Source: Aelia acuminata (Eukaryota > Arthropoda > Insecta > Hemiptera > Pentatomidae). Taken from it: DNA of 64,000 bases. The notes under the pieces were generated by a model. The model had not been told where the DNA came from. It saw only the letters and a list, made by a program, of their open reading frames with translations, and ran no database searches. The translations under genes and the position numbers were made by a program. This document shows, in pieces, positions 19,253 to 32,399 of the stretch. Every line of letters starts with the position of its first letter. Positions within the stretch are counted from its first letter, which is position 1. The stretch spans positions 117,704,574 through 117,768,573 of the forward strand of contig OU426980.1 in assembly GCA_911387785.2 (NCBI GenBank), given 5' to 3'.

Positions 19253-22135
19253 CCACTCGTAAAATTTCTGCCAGTCTTTTATTATTTCTCCTCTAACTAC
19301 TTTGGTAATGTCCAATAATGGGATCTTGGCGTTATCTCGGTGAACCTGATTTCGATTTGCTGCTTTGTCTGCCTGCTCATTTCCCGATAGGCCCACGTGA
19401 CCCGGAACCCATTGGAAGTAGTATTGCTTATTGGCATTTTGTAACGTACAAATAATTTTATAGGAAATATATGTTTGAGATTTGTTTAGATAAAAAAATT
19501 CTAGGTGTTTGCATGAAGCTGCCGAATCTGTTAAAATAACTATTTTGTTAATGAAATATGTTTTTTCAGCGTATCTAATGGCTTTTAAAATGGCAAAAAG
19601 TTCAGCACTGAATATGCTGAATTTGGCTGGCACTGATAAAGAGAATTTCTGGTTCTTTTGGGGATCAAATACAGCTATAGACGTTCGGTTTTTAGTTTTT
19701 GATGCGTCTGTATACACTTGTATGTGATCTGGGTATCGTTCCGTTATTGTGCTTAGTGCTTGTTGTTTCAAACAGGTTGGAGGGTAAAAACTTTTCTTTT
19801 CAACTTTGCCTGATAGATGGGAGCTACTGGGGATTTATACTAACGATTTAGGCATGGGGATAGTATATTCTAAAGGAGCATCGGAAGTGTGTAATGATTT
19901 GAGAATAGGTTGTAGCTCGTTGATGATTTCAGCTAGTTGGGGGCAGAAAACATTACCAGTTATAATTTCTTTACCAACAGGGTGTTTATCGTCAGAGCAT
20001 ACTTTGAGGATATATTTTTTGGTCAACCAGGTTCTTCTCAAGTGTAAAGGCATCTCTCCGGCTGAGGCCTGTATTGCATTGATGGGTGACGTTTTAAAAG
20101 CTCCTAGACATAACCATATGGCAGAGTTTTGTACAGTATTTAGCGTATTGATGAGAGGGGACTTTGTTTGGTTATAAATGACACAGGAGTAATCTAATAC
20201 TGATCGGATTATTGTTTTATAAAGAGTAATCATGTTATATGGGTAAGATTCCCAAGACACTCCGGCTAAAGATTTTAATATGTTCATATTTTGTAACGAT
20301 TTATTTAGGTTATTTTTTATATGAATTTTGAAGTTTAATTTTCTATCAAGTGTTACACCTAAGAATTTTAAAATTTCGTTGCTTTTAACTTTGTGCCCAT
20401 CGTTAATGATTTCAAAATCTTTTAAATTAACGTTTCTTTTTCTTGTGAAAGGTGTAATGCTACACTTGTCCGGGTTAAGTTTTAAATTTATTGAAGAGAA
20501 AGATTGTGATAGCGCGTCCAGTGCCGTGCATAATGCGACTTTACCTTCCTCTGCAGATTTCGCTACAGTGTATACTAAAAAGTCATCTGCAAATTGGATA
20601 ATTTTACACTTGTCTATTGAGCTGTTTGTAATATGTTCAGTGTAAAGATTAAAAAGGATTGGACTCAGAATATCTCTTTGGGGGAGCCCGTTGAACGTTT
20701 CGAATGCTACTCGACCTTCCCAGCTATCCATGAAGTAAGTCCGATATGACAAATAATTTATTATCCAGTGAATAATTTTATTCGGAACATCGAGAGTTTT
20801 TAATTTAGGCAACAGGGTTTGTATTTTAACATTATCGTACGCTTTATCTATATCCATTGTTAACGCACAAAGGATCTTTTTTTCTTTATAAGCTCTGTAA
20901 ATGTGATTGGTTAAAAGCCAAATAGCATCTGTAGAGGACCTATTTTTTCTAAAACCAAAGCAAAAAGGGCTCAGAATATTTTTTGTCTCAACAAACCATT
21001 CCAACCTCGTTTTAACGATTTTATTGAAAACTTTAGCTAAACATGAGATTAGAGCGATGGGGCGGTATGATGTTATTTCCGAGGGATCTTTTCCAGGCTT
21101 CAGTATAGGGAATATGAGAATATTTCGCCAAGCAGGAGGTATTCTGGCTTCCTCCCATAGTTCATTATAAGCTAGGAGCAATCTCTGCTTCATGATATCC
21201 GGTAGACGTTTAATCATATCATAATTAATTTCATCCATACCAGGGGCGGTTCCAATTTTTCCTTTCAATGCTGCTTCAAGTTCTGTTCGTTGAAATGACG
21301 AGTTCAATGGGTCGGTAGCCAGTGTTTTAGAAACGTGAATCAATGGTTGTCTAGGCGCAAAAATATTTGACAATTTCTCAAGGAAAGCGATTGCAGATCT
21401 TCGATTTGCTAACACCATGTTCTGAAAGTTGGTCCGTTTCCCACGTAAAGTTTTGATTTTGTTCCACATAGATCCGGTTTGTTTTGGGTTGATGGTTTCT
21501 ATGTAATTTTTCCAAGTTTCGTTTTTTGCCTTTTTGATCAGGATTTGGTTTTATTTATTTTAGCTCTCATAACTTTGTAATTTTCTATCGTCATATTTTT
21601 TAAATATTCTTTTATTGCTTTCTTCTTTTCCCGATACGAAGTATGAATTTCCTCATTCCACCAACACTTAGGAACGAATTTAGGGTGGTATACTGATCTC
21701 TTCCGTGGAATGGCTGCTTCTCCTGCTAGGTTAATGATATTGGTTAGATCGGATATATTGTACGTGAGATTTGGATTATTCAATTCTAAGAGGGATTCCG
21801 AATATATTTTTCCACTTAATCTTTTGAAATTACGCGATGGTTTAAAATTGTGTTGAGAATGAATCCTGCAATTGTTTAAATCTATTATTATTTGTAAATG
21901 GTCACTACCTAGGATTTCTGGGGTGACAGACCAGGTAATGTTATGGTCGAGATCAGCAGTGACGAGGGTTAGATCAATTATAGAGGGTCTTGATACAGAA
22001 GTTCCTAATCTTGTGATTATTCCTGTTTCATTTAGTAACAATAATGGACTATTCTGTAAAGCTAGCACAAGTGCATCTCCTACCGTATTACCTTCCTATT
22101 CCTACAAAGTCCTGAACTCGCCAATGTACATAGAT
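19253..22135 (-). pseudogene. Decayed I-like LINE ORF2 (endonuclease, RT, RNase H)
   Basis: Three minus-strand frames (22068-21538, 21469-19835, 19771-19253) encode one ORF2 broken by frameshifts near 21538 and 19830. Visible are the end of the endonuclease (VSRPSIIDLTLVTADL, ILGSDHLQIIIDL) and the RT (TAPGMDEINYDMIKRLP, TSYRPIALISCLAKVFNK, CFGFRKNRSSTDAI, FADDFLVY). RNase H motifs are VYTDASKTKN, ILTDSAAS and GNEQADKAA. GLPQRDILSP replaces the usual PQGC, another sign of decay. It is 5'-truncated and its 3' end runs straight into Tc1 sequence. Confidence 0.9.
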
Positions 22136-22352
22136 TATTTTTAGATTGTAGAAATTTGTTATAAAATATTTTTATATCATTGTTTACTTTAGTCTTAAAA
22201 AATTTTACTTATGTAACTCATAGTATCCCAACATGTTTGTTCATTGTATGGCATGATTTAGTCTTGAAACGTCACCATGATATAGTTGTCTATTATTGAC
22301 TGAACCATATATAAGAACAATTCTGTAAGAATCATTACATATTTTCAAGGAT

Positions 22353-22416
22353 TTAGGTGAACCATAGATAAATTAAATGGATAATTCATATAAGTAACCT
22401 ATTAAATAAAAGAGAT
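22353..22416 (+). repeat. 64-bp direct repeat, copy 1
   Basis: It begins ttaggtgaaccatagataaa and recurs at 23210-23273 with two changes. The two copies bracket channel exon 7. Confidence 0.85.
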
Positions 22417-22706
22417 ATAAAACTAAATACTATTTAATCCTGAAGTCTATGTTCACATATTATTTCTATTATTACTTAATCTAATTTTCGTAGTGTACTA
22501 GTTTGAATGTATAACCTGATATTATAGTAAGCCAATATTTTTTAAAGCTCAAAAAAGATATCGGATATTTCATTAATTAGCAAATTAATAAACTGGTCTA
22601 AAACCACTTCTTAAATGCTTCACTTTAAAATTAGCAATACCAATTTAGGAAACATTCAAGTCTATCTTAATTTTTATTTTTAGGATATTTTTTTAAGGGT
22701 TTCTAC

Positions 22707-22812
22707 CTTTTTTAGAACACTGAGATTCACGTGTAATGCTAGTTCAGTTTTTAGTTTGTCAGGTAGTAAGCCTAGAGCTGTGTTAATGTCTCCTCCTCCT
22801 TGAATTCTACCT
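22707..22812 (-). CDS. CNG channel exon 7: C-linker end
   Basis: It encodes GRIQGGGDINTALGLLPDKL and then KTELALHVNLSVLKK, the C'-F' part of the C-linker. The acceptor is atgttttcag and the donor GTAGAA. The exon lies between two 64-bp direct repeats (22353-22416 and 23210-23273). Confidence 0.96.
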
Positions 22813-22968
22813 CTGAAAACATTAAAATGTATCAAAATTCACAATATTGATATTTAATATTTTATAAATACATAAATGTAGTATTTATTTGTTAAACTTG
22901 ATGGTCTATAATTTTAAATAAATATATTACATTAGTACTAAGTAATAACAATTTTTTTTTTTTTAAAT

Positions 22969-23089
22969 AATATCTGAAGCGAAGTCCCTTATGAATAAAT
23001 AAGATGTAAAAAATAAATTTCTTGCCATATGTGGTTATTAGAGTAAATATATATATATATATATATATTATTTTTACTCTAATAACCAC

Positions 23090-23137
<48 letters not shown>

Positions 23138-23209
23138 TTTACTCTAATAACCACATACCGCAAGAAATTTAATTTTTACATCTTATTTATTCATAAGGGA
23201 CTTCGGATA
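22969..23209. repeat. Inverted repeat (about 78-bp arms) around an AT run
   Basis: The left arm (22969-23046, cgaagtcccttatgaataaa) and right arm (about 23130-23209) are reverse complements. An inner copy of the gtggttattagagtaaa segment and (AT)n lie between them. It is a MITE-like hairpin, non-coding. Confidence 0.75.
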
Positions 23210-23273
23210 TTAGGTGAACCATAGATAAATAAAATGAATAATTCATATAAGTAACCTATTAAATAAAAGAGAT
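23210..23273 (+). repeat. 64-bp direct repeat, copy 2
   Basis: This copy of 22353-22416 starts immediately where the inverted repeat ends. Confidence 0.85.
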
Positions 23274-25250
23274 GTATATGGGTATGTGGGATAATCTGGA
23301 TTATGTGATTATAATCTGGTGATGGATCCATAAGTGATGGATTATTGATTATTGATTACAGAAGGTTATGGGGAAATAGTCATGAGAGAGACTGTGACAT
23401 AAGGTGAAAATATTAAATATATAAAATTGATGAAGGTTTTTGTTTTAGAAGTTTATTTCATTTAGTTTGTAAACAACATGATTGTAAATTTATGTAATAT
23501 AGGCTGGAAATTCGGAATCATAAATCAGGAACCTAAATATTTTAATTAGGGTGAGTGATGAAAAATTTAAATCACCTATTAGGTCTGATCGAAAAGGTTT
23601 AAAATTTTAATTCTGAAGTAAGGACATAATTGTTAATGGAATCAAAAGCTTAAGTGAAAACTTGAAATACATGGAAAATGTGCTACTTGGTTATATTTTT
23701 CACTTTAGTGAGGAAGAGTGGTTTGTTCTAGGATTTCTTTAATGAAGGAGTCTCTTCCATTTTTTTTATTATATTTAATTATCCCAACATTTCGGGCTGC
23801 TGGTCCATCCTCTGGGGTTATCTATTTTACAAATCTTTAGTTCCATTGCCAATTGTCACAATTTAAAGTAGTTATATATGCACATACAACTGTCATATCC
23901 TTATTTTAACACTTTTTGGGCTCTGGACCTATCTCATTGTCACATTTTAAGACTGTAGTTGCTTTGTGGACTTCGGGTTACATGGAAAATGTATTATTTT
24001 TTTTCTGTAGCATACTACATTTAAATATTCATTTATTTGATAGTCTAAAATGGGTCGAAAACAGATTGGAAAGGTTCATATAGTTTGGAATTTACAAGAA
24101 CATTAAAAAAAAGTATAAAATTAAAAGAATGGAGATTGGGAAATAATAGTCATAATTGACACTCATACAAGTATAAGGAAAAACAAATGCCTTATAATAC
24201 TCGGATTAATAGGAGAAATTAATTATCTAATTAAATATCTAAGATTTATAGATGTTATAATACTACGATTATTTCATTATACATCATAGGAGGTCTATGG
24301 GGGTAATGCATGAAAAATACAAACATATCAAATAAACAATGATCATAAAAAATCGAAGGAAAAAGATAAAAGGGAGAAGGGGATAGGCGGATCATAAAAA
24401 GTATGAATGTGAGTTGTCAGGTAAACTGCAAAGATTCCAGTGTGATGTTAATTGATCAAGTATTCATAAAATTGATTAATACTACTGCTTTTATGAAACT
24501 ATTATCAGTTTCCATGCACTATTATTGTATTTGACTCTTCTATTTAGATTTTTCTTATTGAATATTTTAATATTTATCTAATTGAAAATTATTTCTTCTT
24601 GAATTATAGTTTTGTATGCAATATCCTTACTATTCTTCTTTCTTATTTCTTATTCTTTCTAATTTATAATATTTTGTATTATAACATTTGGTATTAATTT
24701 TATTCACAATAAAAACTATACCATAAACTCTTCTTAAAAATATAGTTTTGATAAAGACAGTTATGAAGTAATTTACCAATTTATTATTAAATAATTTATA
24801 TTATATAATTTATATTTTTAATAATATTGTTATTGTCACAAGATTTATCATAGTATTGAATAACATTGTATTATATTTTAAATCTGGCATTTCCTTCTTA
24901 TTACTTTGTTTTTATAGTTATTCATATTTAAGCATCTTAAAATTTGAACATTTAAGTATTTACAATCTAATGTTGTTTTATCATTCAATCTGTATTGGTA
25001 TTTATTAGCCCGAAGCAGAGCTATGAGAAATTTCTCAAGATCGGTCCATAACTAAACCCTTTTACCAAGCATCATATAACTATATATTATGAGACCTAAG
25101 CCCTGTTTTGAGTTTTGATTTATTTATTTTTCTTACATGCAATTAATTAAGTAGGTAATTTTTATTATATAGTTTAACTAGTTAATACTATTAGTTATAT
25201 TTCGTGTGAGGAATTTCTTTATAATCTTAAAGTATTATTTAAACATTTAC
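23274..25250. other. Intron with a dispersed repeat copy (about 23700-23830)
   Basis: The minus strand of 23781-23815 carries the agcccgaaatgttgg core of the repeat also seen near 9.65k and 54.2k, followed by aatggaagagactccttcat. The rest is AT-rich and non-coding. Confidence 0.5.
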
Positions 25251-25401
25251 CTTGACCAAGAATAGTCATACCAACGTAGAATTCTGCGTTTCATTCCTCC
25301 TGGTACTTTATGGTGGCGCATATATGTCTTAGCTCCATCAAGTAGTCTTTCAAATTCTAATCTGTTAGCATTTCGATTAGTGATTACATTTCCAACTTGT
25401 C
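25251..25401 (-). CDS. CNG channel exon 6: post-S6 and C-linker start
   Basis: It encodes QVGNVITNRNANRLEFERLL then DGAKTYMRHHKVPGGMKRR and LRWYDYSWSR, the A'-B' helices of the C-linker that couple nucleotide binding to the gate. The acceptor is tatttctag and the donor GTAAAT. The phases fit both neighbours. Confidence 0.96.
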
Positions 25402-25918
25402 CTAGAAATATTATTCAATTAACAACGGATTATAATGATTTGTAAAAAAAAAAACAAAAAAACATAAACATCAATGCCTCAACTTGTATTCACAATCATT
25501 CTATCGGATAACTAATTTGTATATGATATGTTACCAATTAATTTTATGATGTTATATATTATAATTTTTGTTTAGTTACTTAAGACAATTCATATCAAGG
25601 TTTGGAAAATATATAAATTTTTCACTGTAGAACGTATTTATATAAAATTTGATATCAATAAATAATTAGTATATATATATTAAAATAAAAAAAAATTATC
25701 ATTTTTTATAACTTTTTATATCTACAAATATTTTGACAAGAAACCAAAATTTTATAAATATTTATACAGAAAGTTGTTTCCTAATGAAAAGTAATTAAGT
25801 TACTTAATGTGATAAAAGATGTATTCCGCTAAACAAGAAATTAATACTTAATACTTATACATGTTAATTGATTTGTAATATTCCTTAGACCATTGGTTCA
25901 TTTTAAATTTCTACTTAC

Positions 25919-25977
25919 CAACAATGGTTGCAAAAATGAAGACCCCTATTAAGTAGCTGACAATGGTGAATATATAT
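25919..25977 (-). CDS. CNG channel exon 5: S6 micro-exon
   Basis: This 59-bp exon is too short to stand out alone. It encodes YIFTIVSYLIGVFIFATIVG, the S6 gate helix. The acceptor is aatttcag and the donor GTAAGT. Phases 2 and 1 on its two sides match the neighbouring exons. It is separated from the pore exon by a 10.3 kb intron. Confidence 0.95.
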
Positions 25978-28855
25978 CTGAAATTATATCAAGTATTAAT
26001 TTTTATAGTGAAAAACAAATTATTGAATACCATATATTTCCTAAATCTTTCTTCATAAATTTCAATAAACAAATTCTTAAGAAAAAAATATGGAAATTTT
26101 CTTAAAGGGAACAACAGATCCATGAATTCATATTTCAACCAAGTAAATATTTAAACATTCTTCTTTATTTTATATTTTTCTGCTCTGTTTTTTTAAACTC
26201 TTTTAAATAATTACCGACTTCATAAGAAATTTAATAATTATTATTTTCATGATTAAAATTATTGTCAAAATTTGCAATTTATATATTCCTATTTATTATT
26301 TTACACATGATACTTTATTATGTCCAATCATTCGAAGCAATAATAAATGCATATATATGTTGATAATTATATGGATTAAATAGCAAATCTTTGTGCTAAC
26401 TTTGATTTTATTTACTGAAACTGATGCGATGTATGGCAATGTTGAAATGAGCGGAAATCTAGTAAAATGTGTAACAAAAAAAGAATTTTTAAATATTTAT
26501 TTAGGTGATATATGAATTTGCTTATCTGTCAAGATTTCCCTATAATGAAATTAATTAACTTTTTATTTTTTTTTAAGTATGGCACTTAATAAAATATATA
26601 AATTTTCTAAAAAAAATTCAATATCCTATGCATACATAGTGATAGTGAATAGTTCAGATAAATTTTAATATATTCTCTAAGTATAGCTTAAATTGCTTTT
26701 TCAAAGGTTGGCATTGAGATAGTAGGAATTCATTTTAGCCCTTTGTCCTAAGAGGATTAGTTATTATTATTATTGTTTTTAATAAGACATGTCTATTAAT
26801 GTCGATGTACATCATCGTATTTACTCTTGCTAGGTGACTATTAGAAATGTGGCTGGTTAAAAAAAAAAAAATTAAATAATGTTTAACCGCATAGCGACAC
26901 CTATACATCTTATTGCCTATGAAGTGATCAGATTCACTAGGGAATATAAACTTAAATTAAATTTACATGTGAAGCTTTTGTTTCATTCTACTTATGTTAG
27001 ATTAAATATTTTTCAATGAAATTAGAATAGGGATTATAAGACAACTTAGCCAGTTCAGCCCAAATCTAACTGCACGCAATGTGTTACATAATTAAAAGTA
27101 GATTTTATGACTTATAGTAATAAAATAAAATATTTATTTTGAGATTGATATTAAAAAATTATAAATAAAACGATTTAATAAAATTATTCATTGGTTTAAT
27201 AGGAGTGGGTAAATTTACTCTTGTAATAAAGCAATGGAGTTATAAATAAATATAATTAATATTTAATTTTAAACATCATCCAATTTCATGAATTATGAAT
27301 AAATAAAACTAGTATAAAATAAATGGCTGATGATTTAAAAAGTTTTCTGAATAATGGAAGATTATAATGTTTCTCCATCCATCTCTTTCCTTGTTCTAGA
27401 TAAAAATTTAATTATCATTTACATTTTTTTTTTGTGATTATTTTTAAGCAGACCACAGTTGTACTACAATTTTTGAGTGCAACAAATTGTATTACTAGAT
27501 AATCTGATATTTAAATAAATTAAAGATGGATGGTTCAGTTTTATTTATGATATTTAAATTAATAAATTTATTCTTTTAATAGATGCATTTGAAGTTTTTT
27601 ATAATAATAGGAATTGTAACAAAAAATTATTAAATAATACATAATAAAAAAAAAATTGTACATTAAGGGGCTAGGTTCGAGTACTTCTTAAGGAAGTATT
27701 GTTTTTTGTAAAGGGTTGTAAAAGGAGTTGATTTGATTGGTAACTATGACTGTAGCAGTCATTTTATTTTACCTCCATAGTATGAATTTTTTGATTTTTC
27801 AAACAAGTAAATGTTAATCAAGGTTATCACTAAAAAAATTGCATGTGATAATCGATGGGTTAATCATTTAATATGAAGCTTTATTATTATTATACTAATT
27901 GGTCAAATTAATCAGTAAAATAAATAGTCATGCTAACCATAATCTTAGATTTTTTCACCTTCTAAAATTTTAATAACAGTTAAGCAGAGGCTTCTTAAAA
28001 ATATTTGTGGTAATGGAGCCCTTATGAGAAGTTGGTGTGATGCTCTATTTCCAGGCTTTACCAGGGCTACTTGCCCCTTTTGGTCACACATCTCCAACAG
28101 GAGTTAAATAGCTTCTTCAAAATCATATTAAAATTTTTGTAAAATGAAAATGTTTTCAACAGAATTAAGTTGATAGACTCCAACCTAATCACAGAAATTA
28201 ATCTATTTTATATTTTTCATCTTAACACTTATGGCATACATGAGATGGCTTATAAAAATGTTTAACATTGAGCAACTGGGGTAAGCATAATAACAATAGT
28301 TTATGGTATCCCGTTTAAAAAATGAATAAGTTAAAAATACTAATGAACCATGGTATAAAAAAATTATATGTCAATAGGTAGATAACCTAGTGTGAATTTT
28401 TATGGGAAAATTTAGTTATTGAACAATTTATTTTACCTTTCATGCAGGATAATGTGCATACATTCATTTTATTCTTAGCATAGAAGCTGTTTAATGTAGC
28501 AAATAAACAATATACAGAAAAAAATACAATTTATGTTATACTTCATGATTTGATTTGTGTGCCTTTGTTTTTTATTTGGGTCATTGCATCATAAACTGAA
28601 TTTGCTTTAGATGAAAATACAATTAGCTAGAAATTATAAAGGGTGTAAAACTGATTTATTTGTTTTATATTCATTTAGTATTTTATATTAATTTCATTTA
28701 ATATTATGGAGTGATTTATGTTTTTTTATTTTTTCAAATATAAGAAGAGAGAATGTATCTAACCCTGATTTACAGAGGAGGTAAGAATATCTATTTTACT
28801 ATGAATTAATTGTTTATAAATCAGTAAAGGCATATTTATATTTTTTAGGAATCCC

Positions 28856-28857
<2 letters not shown>
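25978..28857. other. Long AT-rich intron stretch; nothing recognised
   Basis: No coding frame, terminal repeats or tandem array could be supported. A few short homopolymers only. Confidence 0.5.

Positions 28858-28908
<51 letters not shown>
28858..28908. repeat. (AT)n microsatellite
   Basis: About 51 bp of alternating T and A. Confidence 0.95.
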
Positions 28909-28911
<3 letters not shown>

Positions 28912-30090
28912 GAGCAAGTATTACTGATCATTTCCGGCAGCCACATAGCGCAAAATCCTTATGAAATTCTCTAAAGAATTGAATGTTTATGAGAAAAACA
29001 AAATAAATAATAATAAATAAAAATCTAATCTTAGGTTAAATTTTCAATGGGCCGCTGGATACTGACCCCATATTTGAGTTGAACTGGAGTAGGCGGGATT
29101 TGTGTCCTCGCATAAGAAGACTTTGAAGGCTGCCTGTCCTAGGACTACAATAATACAACCATTGTTACCATGATATCACAAACTGAGGAATACCAGCTTG
29201 GAATTATTTATAACTTCATCTTTATCACATTAATATTTTTGAAGAGTATTCATATTGTAAGTTCATCGAATCTAATGATGAGTTGGACATTAGCTCTATA
29301 ACTATAATAAAATCTACAAATCATAAAAGCTATTATATAAAACAAATAACTAGTTAACATTGATTGGAAATACAGTAGAACTTATTTTTATGGTAGCTTC
29401 AAAAATGATTGTATTATATTGAATTATTATACCTATATTTTATTGTTTATTTCAACATAACTGAACATTAAATACTATACAATCATCTAAGGTGTTCCTA
29501 TCTCTATGAAATAAGTATAATTTTAAATGCTTATACAGATAATGAACATAGAGGGTTCTTTACTCATTACTGGTAAAGTTTTAGTCATAGTAGTAAAATT
29601 TCAATAACATATTTATTTAAATTAATGAATTCTTAGAAGGATTATTAATGTTTTAAAAATATTAGAAAGGTCTAAATTTAGATTCCCATTTTTTTCATTA
29701 TTAAACATTTGGTTTGTTATACTTTTGCAATTTCCTCAAAAGCATGTAATATAAACATTAATTTTAATCATTCTTAAAATATGTTTTGTTCTAATAAAAT
29801 ATGGCTCTCATTAATTAATGGACTGATTAATAATTATAGATATATTTAAATATCAATATATAAAAAGGTATAAATCATTTTTCCAGCCAATTTTATTTTT
29901 ATTTTTTCTTATTCGATATCAGATCAGAATTATAGCACTGGTTATAATATAAATATTGCTGTTGCTTTTAAACAATGTGAATTTAGTTTTACAATTGTGC
30001 TTCAAACAATAGTTTAAGAATATTAAAAAGTATAAAGGTTTCTCTCTTTTTTTTGATGATTTCCTTTAGCAGATGTTATTTAAAATTAAA
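28909..30090. other. Intron, nothing recognised
   Basis: AT-rich with no supported feature. A more GC-balanced block at about 29040-29150 could be an old repeat. Confidence 0.4.
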
Positions 30091-31082
30091 TAAGTAATGA
30101 TTAATTAGCAATATATCTTCCTTTAGTCACAACAACTTTTTATTTTCTTATATCATGATATTGTTAACGTTTTGTGTCCCCAATCTCAAAACCTGTACAT
30201 TAATTTATACCCATTAACATTTAATGATTCAATTACTAGTTTAATAAATTAAATATAAATTACATAAATAATTTCTCAATTGTATGATTGATAGTCTTTT
30301 AATAAATGTTATAATACTATATCAATGTAATATGCTAAAATATACTGTTATACCTTTTCTGTAAGTCAGCTCATACTTGTCCTTTTCCAATTGACTAAAA
30401 GCTGATGAACTTTGTCCTCTATATTTTCAAACTGTTACCAATAAATTTTTCGTATCCGTTTTATAATTAACTGTAAATTTATTGTTTTTGGTTATATGTA
30501 TAGCCTCTAGTAATTTTCTATTTTTTGTATTGCTTTCTTTGTCTAATATTTTGGTTTTATAAAACGGGTACGAAAAATTAAAGGACCCATTATATGGACA
30601 TATTAAATAATATAAAAACGTTTTAATCAACAATTGTGGAATAATAACTACAAAAAAACACATAATTATCACAATCAACTAAGAAACAAATGATATATCG
30701 GTAACAGTTTGAATATAGAGTACAAATAAATATAAGTATAATAAATATAGAGGACAAAGTTCATCAGCTTTTAGTCAATTGGAAAAGGACAAGTATGAGC
30801 TGACATATAGAAAATGTATAACAGTGTATTTTAGCATATAACATTGATATAGTATTATAACATTTATTAAAAGACTATCAATCATACAATAGAGAAATTA
30901 TTTATGTAATTTATATTTAATTTATTAAACTTGTAATTGGATCATTAAATGTTAATGGTATAAATTAATGTACAGGTGTTGAGAATGTGGACGCGAAACG
31001 TTAACAATATTATTATATAAGAAAATAAAAAGTTTTTGTGACTAAATATATATAGATATATTGCTAATTAATCATTACTTAT
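30091..31082 (-). mobile_element. Penelope-like element remnant between inverted arms
   Basis: Arms at about 30091-30439 and 30700-31082 are reverse complements over roughly 350 bp, with scattered changes. The 260-bp centre holds a minus-strand frame (30678-30427) encoding FSYPFYKTKILDKESNTKN, then RKLLEAIHITKNN and NYKTDTKNLLVTV. This resembles the C-terminal end of the GIY-YIG endonuclease of Penelope-like elements. Inverted partial terminal repeats are a usual insertion form of that group. Both arms carry an acgttaacaat block next to a cgcgaaac-type core. Confidence 0.65.
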
Positions 31083-31699
31083 AATATATAAATCTTCCTA
31101 CTAAATTTAGAACAAAAATAAAAATAAAATTAAATAATTTTTATATGAAAATATTTCTCGAGCTAAAGTCTATTCAGTCATATCGCAGTTTTTAGCTTTA
31201 AGTTAAATTAAGTTAGACAGAATTATTATTTAATTTTTTTAAAAAATAAATCATAATGTACTATGAAAATATAAAAGATTTTCACCTGGAAAAAAATAAA
31301 ATAATGCACTTGAAATAATGCTATGGATACCTTTTTCAATTCATTGGTTATATTATGCTCATGGGCTTTATGGTTTTGGTCTTTTGCTTTTTTTCAGCTT
31401 TAGGATATTTATAATAATTAGCTTATTTATAAAAAATCTATACAGAAAGATATGTCTGGAAGGCGGAAGGAATATGTTGCACAGCTTGTTCTTATTATTT
31501 GAAACAATAAAATAATAAGTTAAAGGCAATTTATGGAGGGAAAATAGTTAACTTAATATATATGTAACAAAGTGGTTCAATTTCTCTACTGAGTACATTA
31601 TTGCCATGTTAGTGTTCATTATAAAATTTTGTACCACTTTGTTGATAGAAAAGTAAAAGTACCAAAGAAGGTATTCTTATCTCTCCCATTTTACTTTCT
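31083..31699. other. Intron, nothing recognised
   Basis: AT-rich; the open frame at 31318-31515 is hydrophobic low-complexity and not supported as a gene. Confidence 0.4.
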
Positions 31700-32180
31700 C
31701 TGCCACTAAAGTCTGGTGTAAGCCCTTGCCTCCTCAATGAGCCTTGTGCAGGTACTTTAGGATTTTGTACATTTAAAAGGGTCTGGACATCAGTGGTGAC
31801 TGCCTCTTCCCATCTCAGCCTTGATCTTCCTCTTTCTCTTAAACAATCCAGCTGTTTCTTGAGTTTATCTACCTCATTCATCCTTGATAAATGGCTTGCA
31901 TATTTCAGCCAACCACATTTCATAAAATGTACAATGTTTCCCTCCTACATATATACTGTCTCCATCACTATTTCCTTGAGGTCATAATGGGTACAATGGG
32001 GGTAAGTTTCTGGCATAAACTTTTTGTTCGGAATAAAAGGAGAGCACTCCTCTACGGATCAGCATCCAAGTTTTAGAAGCATGCGTTAACACTGGTTGAA
32101 TGACTGTTTTAAAGACATGGTCTGACAAGAGCCTTATCTTGTCATTATGCGTTTTTCTTCTCCCCCCCCCCCCCAAAGGC
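31700..32180 (-). pseudogene. RTE-like LINE 3' fragment
   Basis: The minus strand encodes SDHVFKTVIQPVLTHASKTW in one frame. In another it encodes LKYASHLSRMNEVDKLKKQL and RGRSRLRWEEAVTTDVQTL. These are the distal reverse-transcriptase and C-terminal blocks of RTE-like elements, separated by frameshifts. A C-run at 32161-32174 ends the remnant. Confidence 0.7.
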
Positions 32181-32399
32181 TACAAAATGCTGGAAAATCT
32201 CTAGAAATCTCATATTAAGGTTGATCTTTTTTGCCAATCCCTGATGGCTACCTAGAGGTAGTTGCCGCATACTAGCCACAGTGGGAGCATCAAAATTCAT
32301 TTCTCAGTGATGTCAAATAATAAAATTTAACTGATAAGGCTGGGAAGTAATCCGCCACCACATTATCCCCTTTTAGAGAAAATAAAAAAAAAAAAACAT

